From positions 15,135-79,134 of the forward strand of contig CAJTVT010000007.1 in NCBI GenBank assembly GCA_910580015.1: 64,000 nt of DNA. Reading direction: 5' to 3'. The stretch comes from an uncultured Lachnospiraceae bacterium. GTDB lineage: Bacteria > Bacillota > Clostridia > Lachnospirales > Lachnospiraceae. The first letter of the stretch is position 1, and the number at the start of each line of letters is the position of its first letter. Shown here in pieces: positions 7,883 through 16,977 of this stretch. Under the pieces are notes generated by a model. That model did not search any database. It was not told the DNA's origin and saw only the letters and a list, made by a program, of their open reading frames with translations. The position numbers and the translations under genes were made by a program.

Positions 7883-9023
7883 AGCGTTCCCTCCTCATCA
7901 TAATAAAGGCTCCTACTCCAAAAATTGCCGCAATCACCAGCAGACTTATTATACATTGGCTATATTTTTCATACCCATCATATATGTTCAGGCTATACAA
8001 TGATTTCACAATCAAAGACGCTGGATTTATTCGGTTCACAATCGGAGCATGATTTTCTAGAAAACGGTACATGCCACCCACCATCAATCCCGCAAGGAAA
8101 CTGGACAACATCATGCAGCAGACACAGACACCCTCTTTCAAACTCTCTTTATACGTACCCAATGCTCCGATAAAAAATCCCATAAAAATCCCCACAATAC
8201 TCCCTATCAATGTGGTCAACATTACGAAACCAAATTTGTCTCCCAATTCAATTTTCATAGCAAACATCAGATAACAAACAGAAAACACTGTACATAGAAA
8301 TTGTATGGTGATTTTCGCAAGTAGATCTGGGATTAACATCCCTAAGCGACTGGTTCCCGATACAACTCTTCTTGCTGCAAGGGCCGATAAATTTGCCTTG
8401 CATTTGACTGCTATCTCTAACCCCATAGATACGCCCATAAGACAATTCATAGCAATCAACGCATAAAAATAATCTGTCATAACATTTTTAGGTGTATCTG
8501 AAATAGAACTCTCTTTCAGATACTGACACTGCTGCTGCATTGTTTCCATTGCGTCCAACAAACCTGCTGGATTTTTATTGCTAATGGTTTGCATCGTATG
8601 GTATACTCTCTGATATTGTTCCAGAATAGAACTTAAAATACTTTGATTCTTCCCCTGTTTTTTCACGGTCAAAACCACTGTGTCTTCCGCACTCTCAGAC
8701 TGCTCCGAAGCCTTACTATAAAAAATACCTTCTACTCTATCTTCTTCCAAAAACTTCCTGGCCTTTTTGTCGTCTGTCTGTATGACTTTTACCAACTCAC
8801 TGTCCGTTTCCAAGGATTTCAATGTCTCTGAAAATGCAGAATTCTCCTGCTCCTCCACATATGCAACCGGAATCTGATGAAATACTACTTCCTCCTCTAT
8901 ATATTCTCCGAAGGCAGCTCGAAACAGTGTGCCCAGAATAATTGGAAACAACAGGCTCCAGAACATGATCAATTTCTGCCTGACTGTCTGTCTAATTCCA
9001 TACCGATATAATCTGAAAAACAT
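7869..9023 (-). CDS. ABC-2 type exporter permease (first)
   Basis: A 384-residue homologue of the next permease. The N-terminal helix (LIMFWSLLFPIILGTLFRAA) is followed by an extracellular domain to about 185 and several helices in the C-terminal half, ending in RRERYASI. GGAGG lies 7 bases before the ATG. It sits 11 bases after the ATPase gene. The two permeases are similar in layout but clearly diverged, suggesting a heterodimer. Nothing in the sequence defines the cargo. Confidence 0.85.
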   Translation of the reverse strand: MFFRLYRYGIRQTVRQKLIMFWSLLFPIILGTLFRAAFGEYIEEEVVFHQIPVAYVEEQENSAFSETLKSLETDSELVKVIQTDDKKARKFLEEDRVEGIFYSKASEQSESAEDTVVLTVKKQGKNQSILSSILEQYQRVYHTMQTISNKNPAGLLDAMETMQQQCQYLKESSISDTPKNVMTDYFYALIAMNCLMGVSMGLEIAVKCKANLSALAARRVVSGTSRLGMLIPDLLAKITIQFLCTVFSVCYLMFAMKIELGDKFGFVMLTTLIGSIVGIFMGFFIGALGTYKESLKEGVCVCCMMLSSFLAGLMVGGMYRFLENHAPIVNRINPASLIVKSLYSLNIYDGYEKYSQCIISLLVIAAIFGVGAFIMMRRERYASI

Positions 9024-9034
9024 TGTATCGCCTC

Positions 9035-9985
9035 CTACTCTGCCGAATCCCGCAATTCTTTGCCTGTAATTTCCAAAAATACGTCATTTAACGTAGGCAG
9101 TTCCGCATACACCCTACCAAAACCAATTTCTTGCTGCGTCATATAATCCAGAATATGTACCAGGTTGTGTTTTCCTCCGCTGCATCGGATTTCTAACATT
9201 CCCTCTCGGTAATCCACTTGATACACATGGCGCAGCCGGCGAATTTCTTCCAACTGCTCTGGTCTTAGTTCCCAGGCTTCCAGATGAATTTTTTCTCCCG
9301 TTTTAATCATAGCCTTCAATTCCTCTTTTGTACCAGAAGCCACACATCTTCCTCTATCTAAAATGGCAATACGAGTGCAAATCTGCTCCACCTCTTCCAT
9401 ATAATGGGATGTATAAATAATCGTCGCCCCTTCCTGATTCAACCGCTGAATTCCCTCCAAAATCCGATTCCGGCTCTGAGGATCTACAGCCACTGTTGGC
9501 TCATCCAAAATAATCAACTTCGGCTTATGAGCGATTCCACATGCAATATTGAGCCTGCGGAGCAACCCTCCAGAAAGTTTTTTGGGATAAAATTTTCGAA
9601 AATCCTCCAGACCAGAAAATACAATGGCATCCTCCACATACTGTCTTCTTTTGTCCTTCTTCCCAATATACAAACCACAGAAATAATCAATATTTTCCTG
9701 TACAGTCAATTCCTCAAACACCGCCACATTCTGCAAAACCACACCAATCTGACGCTTGATCTCGTAACTGTCTGGCTGCATTTCCTGTCCAAACACCTTC
9801 ACACTTCCCTTATCAAACTGCAAAAGTGCTAAAATACAATTGATTGCTGTGGTCTTACCAGAACCATTCGGACCCAGAAGACCAAATACCTCGCCTTCTT
9901 TAACTGACAAATTCAGGTGATCCAGAGCCACCAGCTCCTTATAACGCTTTACAAGATTTTCTATCTCAATTACATAATCTGCCAT
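9035..9985 (-). CDS. ABC transporter ATP-binding protein
   Basis: A 316-residue ATPase of the ABC-2 (drug/lantibiotic exporter) class. Walker A is GPNGSGKTT near residue 38, the Q loop region is VVLQNVAVFEELTVQEN, the signature is LSGGLLRRL, and Walker B is KLIILDEPT followed by the H-loop YTSHYMEE. A C-terminal extension of about 90 residues is typical of DrrA/CcmA-like ATPases. It heads the operon ATPase-permease-permease. AAGGGAAGGAG precedes the ATG. The upstream gap holds an operator-like palindrome and a weak promoter, so expression probably needs the divergent response regulator. Confidence 0.92.
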   Translation of the reverse strand: MADYVIEIENLVKRYKELVALDHLNLSVKEGEVFGLLGPNGSGKTTAINCILALLQFDKGSVKVFGQEMQPDSYEIKRQIGVVLQNVAVFEELTVQENIDYFCGLYIGKKDKRRQYVEDAIVFSGLEDFRKFYPKKLSGGLLRRLNIACGIAHKPKLIILDEPTVAVDPQSRNRILEGIQRLNQEGATIIYTSHYMEEVEQICTRIAILDRGRCVASGTKEELKAMIKTGEKIHLEAWELRPEQLEEIRRLRHVYQVDYREGMLEIRCSGGKHNLVHILDYMTQQEIGFGRVYAELPTLNDVFLEITGKELRDSAE

Positions 9986-10040
9986 ACTTTTTGCTCCTTC
10001 CCTTGGCTTATGAAACTATTCTAACGAATCTCCTCAAGAA

Positions 10041-10082
10041 AAAATAGTGTTTCCTGTCATCCTTTCCCATGACAAATGTCAT
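10041..10082 (-). promoter_or_regulatory. Operator and weak promoter of the exporter operon
   Basis: The palindrome ATGACAAATGTCAT (10069-10082) is perfect, and a third TGTCAT half-site lies at 10055-10060. On the minus strand a -10-like TATTTT (10041-10046) has no good -35. The palindrome centre would sit at about -41.5 from the expected start, the usual place for an activator. The likely binder is the adjacent NarL-type regulator; this is an inference. Confidence 0.55.
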
Positions 10083-10119
10083 ATATTCAAGCATTTCTCA
10101 TCGGACTGTGTTAGATTTT

Positions 10120-10284
10120 CTAGTGTACTGACACGTTTATATTTGGTGAAACTACGCAGAATTTTCATTCTTCTGCAAGGCAGATTTTCAACGGTGCAGC
10201 GGTGGCTACAGCTAGAAAATCTAACGCAGCAGATGGATGAAAAGGCAAGTAGGTTTCCTAATTATAAATGTGTCAGTACACTAG
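10120..10284. repeat. Palindromic repeat element B
   Basis: Perfect 15-bp terminal inverted repeats (CTAGTGTACTGACAC and GTGTCAGTACACTAG) enclose the shared core CAAGGCAGATTTTC, a GCAGC...GCTAC hairpin, GAAAATCT and CGCAGCAGATGG. The core closely matches the inner copy of element A. It lies between the exporter operator and the kinase promoter. An open frame joined to the kinase gene runs through it but is not considered coding. Confidence 0.7.
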
Positions 10285-10296
10285 CTCTGTTCTTTC

Positions 10297-10325
10297 TTGA
10301 AATCAGATTTTTTTTGAGATATAAT
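10297..10325 (+). promoter_or_regulatory. Sigma-A promoter of the two-component operon
   Basis: TTGAAA (10297-10302) and TATAAT (10320-10325) with a 17-base spacer. It starts 12 bases after repeat element B and 30 bases before the kinase start. Confidence 0.75.
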
Positions 10326-10355
10326 ATGGCTATCTTAAACAGAAAGGACCATACC

Positions 10356-11567
10356 ATGAGCACTTTGACCGATAAAACCATCCTCTTTGCAGGCTGTTCC
10401 CTGCTGCTATGTTATCCCAAATCTGATCTTGGAGTGTTGCAGGTACTGAGTTTTCTATGCACGATTATATTTATCTGCATTATGAGTTGCTGCAATCTTG
10501 TCCTCTCCCCTATCCAGAAACTTCCCAAACTTTCCCGTCGTCTGTACTGCTGCCTTTGCCTGATTTTTGCACTGCACACCAGCATTTTACCTTCTCTGTG
10601 CTACTTCCTGCCACTTCTCTCATATGAACTTATCACGTTACTCCCAGCAAACTTATATCCTTCTCCCATCACAACTTCTCTAAAACAAAAAACACATGGC
10701 AGGACGTGCCTCTCAGATTTAAAACAAACTTATTCCTACAACAAATGGTCCTTGTGGCTACTTCTATTTCTAGTCACGATTGTAGGATTCCAAACCTACC
10801 AAAGTCCATACCCTCTGTTGCTGTGCCTACTTCATATGCTTGCCATTTTCCTGTCCTTGAAAAGTCAACGCCTACTACAGATGGAAAATTCCCTGCATTT
10901 ACTGCGGGACACCTCTATAGAAAACCAAATTTTGCTAAGACAGAAGAATCAAAACTTGATCCGCCAACAAAATTATGAAATCCATGTGGCAACTTTAAGA
11001 GAACGCAATCGGATTGCACGAGAAATTCATGATAATGTGGGACATATGCTATCCCGCTCCATCCTTCAGTCCGGCGCCCTGATTGCTATAAACCAACAGG
11101 AAACGTTAAGAGAACCCTTGGACGCTTTGAAACAGACACTATCCTCTGCAATGGATTCCATTCGGGAGAGCGTCCATGATCTGCGAGATGATTCTGTAGA
11201 TCTAGAGAGCAGCATCCAGGAACTTCTATCTGAATTTTCTGGTTATCAAATCTCTTTTGACTATGACATGAATACTGCTACCCCAGTTTCTATCAAATAT
11301 TGTTTTCTCTCTATTGTCAAGGAAGCGCTCTCCAATATTGCAAGGCACAGCAATGCCACAGACATTTCCATTACACTTCGGGAACATCCACTGTTATATC
11401 AACTTGTGGTGTATGACAATGGAACATGTCAAAATAAACACAACTATGTAACTTCTGGAATGGGAATCTCCAATATGGAAGAACGTGTAAAACAATTGAA
11501 TGGAAACTTTGCGATCAACAGCGATCATGGATTTCGAATCTTTGTATCGATTCCACGCTCTTGTTGA
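10356..11567 (+). CDS. NarL/DesK-type sensor histidine kinase
   Basis: A 403-residue kinase. The start ATG 10356 is chosen because AGAAAGGA precedes it at 7 bases and the promoter lies just upstream; a frame open back to 10047 would run through the promoter and a repeat element. The N-terminal half has about six membrane helices with little loop sequence, then a coiled region. The HisKA_3 box is RNRIAREIHDNVGHMLSR with the phospho-accepting His. The HATPase domain shows EALSNIARHSNA (N box) and DNGTC...GMGISNMEERV (G box). Membrane-embedded sensing is typical of kinases that watch the envelope or a cognate exporter. Confidence 0.92.
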   Translation: MSTLTDKTILFAGCSLLLCYPKSDLGVLQVLSFLCTIIFICIMSCCNLVLSPIQKLPKLSRRLYCCLCLIFALHTSILPSLCYFLPLLSYELITLLPANLYPSPITTSLKQKTHGRTCLSDLKQTYSYNKWSLWLLLFLVTIVGFQTYQSPYPLLLCLLHMLAIFLSLKSQRLLQMENSLHLLRDTSIENQILLRQKNQNLIRQQNYEIHVATLRERNRIAREIHDNVGHMLSRSILQSGALIAINQQETLREPLDALKQTLSSAMDSIRESVHDLRDDSVDLESSIQELLSEFSGYQISFDYDMNTATPVSIKYCFLSIVKEALSNIARHSNATDISITLREHPLLYQLVVYDNGTCQNKHNYVTSGMGISNMEERVKQLNGNFAINSDHGFRIFVSIPRSC

Positions 11568-11603
11568 CAAACACATTTCACGTATAAGAAAGGAATGACT
11601 CTC

Positions 11604-12224
11604 ATGAAAATTTTAATTGCAGATGATGACAAATTAGTCTGCCTATCACTGAAAACAATCCTTGAGGCCACTGGAGAAATTGAAGTGCTGGCTATGGGAG
11701 AAAATGGACAGGAGGCCGTTGCCCTCTATGAAAAATGCAAACCAAACGTTTTACTTATGGACATCCGCATGGATGGAATGACAGGACTTCAGGCAGCAGA
11801 ACAGATTTTAAAACAGGATCCGGATGCAAATATTTTATTTCTTACCACATTTTTAGATGATGAATACATCGTTCAGGCACTTCATCTGGGCGCCAAGGGA
11901 TATATTCTCAAACAGAATTTTGAATGCCTAGTTCCGGCTCTCAAAGCCGTAGCCGGCGGACAAAGTGTCTTTGGCAATGAAATTGTCACACGTCTCCCAG
12001 AATTCCTCGCCTCACCCGGCCATTTTGACTATTCCTCACAAGGAATTACCGATAAGGAACTGGAAATCATAGAGCTGGTGGCAGATGGGCTCAGCAACCG
12101 TGAAATTGCAAATAAACTCTATCTCAGCGAAGGTACTGTGCGCAATTATTTAAGTTCTATCTTGGAAAAACTAGAATTAAGGGATCGAACACAGCTTGCA
12201 GTTTTTTATTACCAAAACCGCTGA
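11604..12224 (+). CDS. NarL-family response regulator
   Basis: A 206-residue regulator with receiver domain MKILIADDDKLVCLSL, phosphorylation site in VLLMDIRMDGMTG, conserved Thr/Lys (LTTF...KGYILK), and a C-terminal LuxR-type helix-turn-helix (ITDKELEIIELVADGLSNREIANKLYLSEGTVRNY). The start is placed at ATG 11604, about 10 bases after AGAAAGGA, rather than at the ATG touching that site. It is co-transcribed with the kinase. The palindrome at 10069-10082 before the divergent exporter is its most likely target. Confidence 0.93.
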   Translation: MKILIADDDKLVCLSLKTILEATGEIEVLAMGENGQEAVALYEKCKPNVLLMDIRMDGMTGLQAAEQILKQDPDANILFLTTFLDDEYIVQALHLGAKGYILKQNFECLVPALKAVAGGQSVFGNEIVTRLPEFLASPGHFDYSSQGITDKELEIIELVADGLSNREIANKLYLSEGTVRNYLSSILEKLELRDRTQLAVFYYQNR

Positions 12225-12251
12225 CATTATGTCCAATCCCTGTTCTAAAAA

Positions 12252-13280
12252 TCACGGATTTAAAACTTCTAATGCAATGGATTCCAACTGCTTTTGTGTT
12301 ACTTTAAGCGCGATCTCCTCCTTTTGCACCTTTTCTTCGATCTCCTGCTGGGCTTTCTGCGTCTGAATATTACTTTTTAATATTCCCTTGATATCCTCAA
12401 AAGGTTCTGGAGCCTGTTCTTCGCGCTTTAGGCAGCGCATGGCCATATAATTGCTTCCAATAGAAAAAGGTTCACAAACCTCTCCTGGCTGCATTGCGGA
12501 AGCAGCCAGCCATCGCTGGGTATAACCACCACTCTTTCCCTCCTGGGTATTTAAGGAAGACATTTCAATGTTATAAAAATTGATATCTGGATAATCTTCT
12601 TTTAGCACCTCCAAATCTGTCTCCTCTTTCATATCTTTTGCAGCCTGCGTAATCTGGTCCACTCCCTTTTCCGCCCGCAGTTCTGCCACAAGCATCTCAA
12701 CCCGTATCTGACTGGTATATTCTTGTATATTTTTCTGATAAATCTCTTCTAGTTCCTGATCGGCAACGTCATACTTGCTTTTCAAATTTTCCAACAACTG
12801 GGCTTCCCATTCTGTACAGACATACGTATAGTAATCACCCGCAGTAAAAGAAGTAAGGCCATATACGATCTCACCGGAAGCCTCCTTCTCTTTCCGTTTT
12901 TGATTTTCAGTCTCCATCTGCTCCATAACAGACAAATAATCTGTCTCTTTGGCAATCTCGGCCTCCTCCACAAGCTGTGCCACTACCTTTTTATGGAGAA
13001 TATCTTGTTCCGCAAGTTCCATGATCTGCTCCAAAGGGGTTTGATCCTGTCCCCTAGTCCAGAAATCCTCCTGATTTGCCTGATCCGTCGTATATTGCCC
13101 TTTCACCTGTGCCGCATAACTGTTTAGGATCATCTGATATTCTGCCTTTACTACAGGCTGTCCTGCTACTTCTAAGACAACTTCATTGTCCTTTACAGTC
13201 TTTGTGCCGCAGCCTAAAAAAGCTGCGGCACAAAAAACTGTCATGATGCACAGGATTGCTCTTCCATACCTGTTTCGCAT
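12252..13280 (-). CDS. PrsA/SurA-like foldase lipoprotein
   Basis: About 342 residues. The N-terminus MRNRYGRAILCIMTVFCAAAFLGCG is a lipoprotein-type signal, though Phe at -3 is not canonical. A SurA/PrsA N-terminal helical domain follows (VAGQPVVKAEYQMILNSYAAQ), then a parvulin-like region near residues 190-300 (IRVEMLVAELRAEKG, MQPGEVCEPF). It lies 96 bases after the beta-helix enzyme on the same strand and may help fold the two large exported enzymes. The start is uncertain because no well-spaced Shine-Dalgarno is seen; the frame is open for 21 more codons. The isomerase signature is weak, so it may act only as a chaperone. Confidence 0.75.
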   Translation of the reverse strand: MRNRYGRAILCIMTVFCAAAFLGCGTKTVKDNEVVLEVAGQPVVKAEYQMILNSYAAQVKGQYTTDQANQEDFWTRGQDQTPLEQIMELAEQDILHKKVVAQLVEEAEIAKETDYLSVMEQMETENQKRKEKEASGEIVYGLTSFTAGDYYTYVCTEWEAQLLENLKSKYDVADQELEEIYQKNIQEYTSQIRVEMLVAELRAEKGVDQITQAAKDMKEETDLEVLKEDYPDINFYNIEMSSLNTQEGKSGGYTQRWLAASAMQPGEVCEPFSIGSNYMAMRCLKREEQAPEPFEDIKGILKSNIQTQKAQQEIEEKVQKEEIALKVTQKQLESIALEVLNP

Positions 13281-13376
13281 ACTGACTCTTTTATTCCTTT
13301 CTGTGGCAGGCACTGTCATTCCGAAAAAATTGCTATTTTTCACACGAACTCCGAAATGTTACAGAACTTTGCCATA

Positions 13377-16300
13377 CTATTTTACTTTTGCACTCAATTT
13401 CACGTTACTCCATGCACCACGAAGTGTTGTGGACTTACCACTTATCTTCACATTCTTATATGCACAGACACGTACATAATATTTCTTACCCTTGGTAAGC
13501 TTCTTGATGGTAGCTTTCGTTGTACCTGCTTTCTTGACAGTTGCCTTCGCTGCAATCTTCTTGAAATCTTTCTTCAAAGAGCACTGAATTTCATATCCAT
13601 CTGCCTTAGCATCCTTCTTCCACTGCACTTTAAGCTTCTTGCCGCCTGCGGCTTTCGCACTGCTGAGTGTCACCTTCTTCGGATTCACTGTAATAGTGGT
13701 TTTTACAGTCTGCGCATTGTATTTGCTGGTAGATGCTGCTGTGATAGTGATCGTACACTTACCAATGTTCTTGATTGTCACCTTACCATTCTTGTCAACT
13801 GTCGCCACTTTGCTGTCAGAAGTCTTATAACTCAGAGCTCCATTTCCAGTCTTCACACTTGCTTTCAGGTTGAATGCTTTGTCATTGTACGCCTTCTTAA
13901 AGGATTTTGTATATTGGATTACCTGATCCTTTTTGTTTCTGGAAGAAGCTACAAGAGCGTTACGAGCATTCTTCAGATCTTGAAGCTGCTGATCTACCTT
14001 TTCCTGTGTTACATCTGCATCATCCAGAACAGCCTTTGTATTCTTCAACTCCTTCTTAAACGCAGACCATGCGGAATCGGAAGCATTTCCCTGTTTTCTG
14101 TTCACGCAGGAGTCATATGTAAGCTGAAGTACACGCTTTTGAGCCTTTCTAGTCAAGGCATTGTACGCACTCTGAATATCAGATACAGCCTTGTCAATCT
14201 GATCTTGCTCTGCCATAGCATCGGAATATTTCAGTCTTCCAGCTAATTTTGAATCCTGGAACTTTTTCCAGGAACCAGGTGTATAATAAGATTCTGCCTG
14301 CTTCGGTGCGATCTCAAGAGCTTCTTCCAGCTTCGTCTTATCAAGCTGTTCTGTATTGTCTATAATTTTCTCAGGATATAATACTACATCATCCATATAA
14401 GCGGTTGTAGTCTGACTGCTTAATGCGACACTGAGCTTTGTATATTCCCGTGTAGTAAATTTCTGGGAGAACTTATACCAGCCAGTCTCATCTCGCTCTG
14501 CATCAGCCTCAACTTTGGCATTCATAAGTTTGATATCGCCTGCGCCATTGGTATAGCTCTGGTGATGCTTTGCTTCCATTCCAACTTTGGTAATATCGGA
14601 ACCTTCTGGACAGTAGAACCATGCTTCCAAAATGTAATCTGTATCTGGCAGAACTGGAATACCTCCAATTTCAGAGAATGAATCGGTTGCGGAGCCTTTG
14701 GTCACTTTCAAACTCTTATTTCCAGAATGCTTCTGTTCTTCGGTAATTTCTCTATTTACATCAGAAGGCCAATTGCCCCAATCACTTTCTGTCTTTTCGA
14801 ATCCTGCATTATCCTTGGTCTCGCTGGCATTGTATGTCAGAAGAACATTATCTTCTGGTGTTCCAACTTGAACCTTATCTACTCTGTCAAGATTCTGCAT
14901 TGCATCTTCCAACTTCGCTGTCACAATATCTACGGTACTCTGGTTTGCACTTGGGTTATCCAGCACCTTTTTAGCATTTGCCATAGCAGTTACGAGATTC
15001 GCCCAGCCTGATTTTACAAAATTTTCTTCCTTATAGCTTTCTGCCTGGCTGTACAATGCCTGAAGATAAGTCTTATCTGCCTCTGCCACTGGCGGAACAT
15101 AAGTTCCTTTTCCCTGGTATTCAAAGGCTCCGATATCTACTTTTGCAGTACCTGCATGGGGAACTGTATTTCCCTTGTAGTCCTTATTCTCCAGAGTAAT
15201 CTGGGTCTTCACCAATTCATCCTTTACTGCTGGCAATGACTCCTCTGGAACTGCCTTATGGCTGATTCCGGCATCCACACAAGGTGAATCCTGCTTTAAC
15301 TGCATTCCATCTGCTGAACCAATTGTTACTGTTCCATCTGCAAAAGATCCGTCTGTGAGGTTCTCAACATTGACAAAACCTGGATCTGCAACTACTGCGC
15401 TAAAGTCTTCATCCAGAGGATATGCCTTTTGTGCACCACCCCATACGCAGTTATTTTCATAATGGATTCCCTTGTTGCTTACAAAAGATTTTGTATTTCC
15501 GCAGAAGATATTGTTGTAAATATCTGTTCCACTGGTAGGAGGTGTTCCCCAACTACCCTGTTCTACTGCGTTGACATTATATTTATGATCCCAGTAAATG
15601 GTATTGTTATAAACCTGGTGTCCAATACTACCATATTCTCCAACTCGCATAAGCCTGGAACCATCAAAAAGTCCGTCATTGACACTGATATTATATCTGA
15701 CTACAGAGTTTACTGTATAGTAGGGTCCTGGGCAAGCCATCCAGAAACCACCCTTATTGTCATGACTGTAGTTATACTGATACATTACATTCTGATTACC
15801 ATAATCACAGTCAAATGCCATTCCGTCCTGTGTACTGGTGGTATAAGCTGCCTCATTGTGCTGCATGGTTACATTGTTGCAGTCCCACATCCAGATTGCC
15901 GCATGTGCTGGATTTCTGCTGTAATCCCATTCCTCACTTGCACTCTTGGTTACAAGGTTATACTCTGCTACACCGCCATCTGCATTAATCAGAACAATAC
16001 CGTCGCCTGCCACATCATTGACATAGTTATGTGCCACGTAGACATTGGGCCAGCCAACCCATTCCTTGTCACCTGCCTGCTGGCTACCTGCGCCACCTAC
16101 CAGGACACGTGCTGCCCAGCAGCTTTCCATGTAGATTGCCTCATGACACACTTTCTCTACCTTATTTCCAGTGATCTTTAAATCTGTGTAATAGGACTGA
16201 GTCGTTCCTCCAGTAACCAGTGCCATAATACCGCCAGAACCTTTTTTGTGGCCTTCGGAACCATTTCTGGACATATATCCGTTTACATCATGCACATAAT

Positions 16301-16964
16301 TATTCCGAATGATAACTCCAGGAAGATCACCAGCGTCACGGTTCTCAACCAAAATACCAGTGAGCATGTATTTACTCTGATCAAACTTCACACCGTCGCC
16401 TGTCTCTCCCATCAAATCTGCTGGATCGTTCTCCCAGTTTGTAACTTCCAAGTTCTCAATGATAATGTGCCTAGAGTTCTTTACATGAACAACTGCCACA
16501 TCCTCTTTATTCAGATTGCTTCTGTCTGTCAACCATGGATTTCCCTGGCCGTTGATGATGGGGTTTGCCCCATCACCATACTTGCCAAGAACTACCGGAT
16601 TCTCCAGTGTCCCTTCTGCGTTATTGATTTCCAGTTTCTCTCCGTTCCAAGTACATCCTGCTTTCAGAAGAACTTTCGCGCCTTCCTTAAACTTGTAATT
16701 CTTCAGGTTGGCAAAAGATTTCCATGCGGTCGCCTCTGATGTACCATTCGCTGAATCATTTCCATTTTTTGCATCAATATAATAAGTTGCTGTCGTCTCA
16801 ACAATTTCTCCATCTTTTGGCTGCACTGCAAATACTTCCATCGTATTTTCCAGTTCCTTAACATCCTCTGCCCATACGACTGTCGGATTCACAAAACCAA
16901 TGCCACCTGCTGTCAGTGCGGCTGCCAAAACAAAAGATAATCCTGATTTCCATTTCTTTTTCAT
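13377..16964 (-). CDS. Secreted right-handed beta-helix carbohydrate-active enzyme
   Basis: About 1195 residues. The start at ATG 16964 has GGGAG 7 bases upstream, 13 bases after the GH30 gene ends. A signal peptide ends near VVWA. Residues about 60-530 form a parallel beta-helix, with many Asn-rich turns such as VIIRNNYVHDV and VMYQYNYSHDN. An acidic cluster DGMAFDCD near residues 380-387 has two Asp seven apart, the spacing I recall for the catalytic pair of GH136 lacto-N-biosidases. Then come FIVAR-like helices, a CBM4/9-like sandwich (about 690-840), more FIVAR-like helices, a Big2-like domain and an Fn3-like end. No LPXTG or SLH anchor. Polysaccharide lyase is an alternative. Confidence 0.8.
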   Translation of the reverse strand: MKKKWKSGLSFVLAAALTAGGIGFVNPTVVWAEDVKELENTMEVFAVQPKDGEIVETTATYYIDAKNGNDSANGTSEATAWKSFANLKNYKFKEGAKVLLKAGCTWNGEKLEINNAEGTLENPVVLGKYGDGANPIINGQGNPWLTDRSNLNKEDVAVVHVKNSRHIIIENLEVTNWENDPADLMGETGDGVKFDQSKYMLTGILVENRDAGDLPGVIIRNNYVHDVNGYMSRNGSEGHKKGSGGIMALVTGGTTQSYYTDLKITGNKVEKVCHEAIYMESCWAARVLVGGAGSQQAGDKEWVGWPNVYVAHNYVNDVAGDGIVLINADGGVAEYNLVTKSASEEWDYSRNPAHAAIWMWDCNNVTMQHNEAAYTTSTQDGMAFDCDYGNQNVMYQYNYSHDNKGGFWMACPGPYYTVNSVVRYNISVNDGLFDGSRLMRVGEYGSIGHQVYNNTIYWDHKYNVNAVEQGSWGTPPTSGTDIYNNIFCGNTKSFVSNKGIHYENNCVWGGAQKAYPLDEDFSAVVADPGFVNVENLTDGSFADGTVTIGSADGMQLKQDSPCVDAGISHKAVPEESLPAVKDELVKTQITLENKDYKGNTVPHAGTAKVDIGAFEYQGKGTYVPPVAEADKTYLQALYSQAESYKEENFVKSGWANLVTAMANAKKVLDNPSANQSTVDIVTAKLEDAMQNLDRVDKVQVGTPEDNVLLTYNASETKDNAGFEKTESDWGNWPSDVNREITEEQKHSGNKSLKVTKGSATDSFSEIGGIPVLPDTDYILEAWFYCPEGSDITKVGMEAKHHQSYTNGAGDIKLMNAKVEADAERDETGWYKFSQKFTTREYTKLSVALSSQTTTAYMDDVVLYPEKIIDNTEQLDKTKLEEALEIAPKQAESYYTPGSWKKFQDSKLAGRLKYSDAMAEQDQIDKAVSDIQSAYNALTRKAQKRVLQLTYDSCVNRKQGNASDSAWSAFKKELKNTKAVLDDADVTQEKVDQQLQDLKNARNALVASSRNKKDQVIQYTKSFKKAYNDKAFNLKASVKTGNGALSYKTSDSKVATVDKNGKVTIKNIGKCTITITAASTSKYNAQTVKTTITVNPKKVTLSSAKAAGGKKLKVQWKKDAKADGYEIQCSLKKDFKKIAAKATVKKAGTTKATIKKLTKGKKYYVRVCAYKNVKISGKSTTLRGAWSNVKLSAKVK

Positions 16965-16977
16965 ACGCACTCTCCCA

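Noticed and set aside
10047..10355. A 103-codon N-terminal extension of the histidine kinase
   Set aside because: It would cross repeat element B and the consensus promoter, and a good ribosome site marks ATG 10356.
15429..16181. A 250-codon open frame on the plus strand opposite the beta-helix gene
   Set aside because: It lacks a ribosome site and is explained by codon bias of the real gene; the same holds for other long plus-strand frames across 13-22 kb and 57-63 kb.
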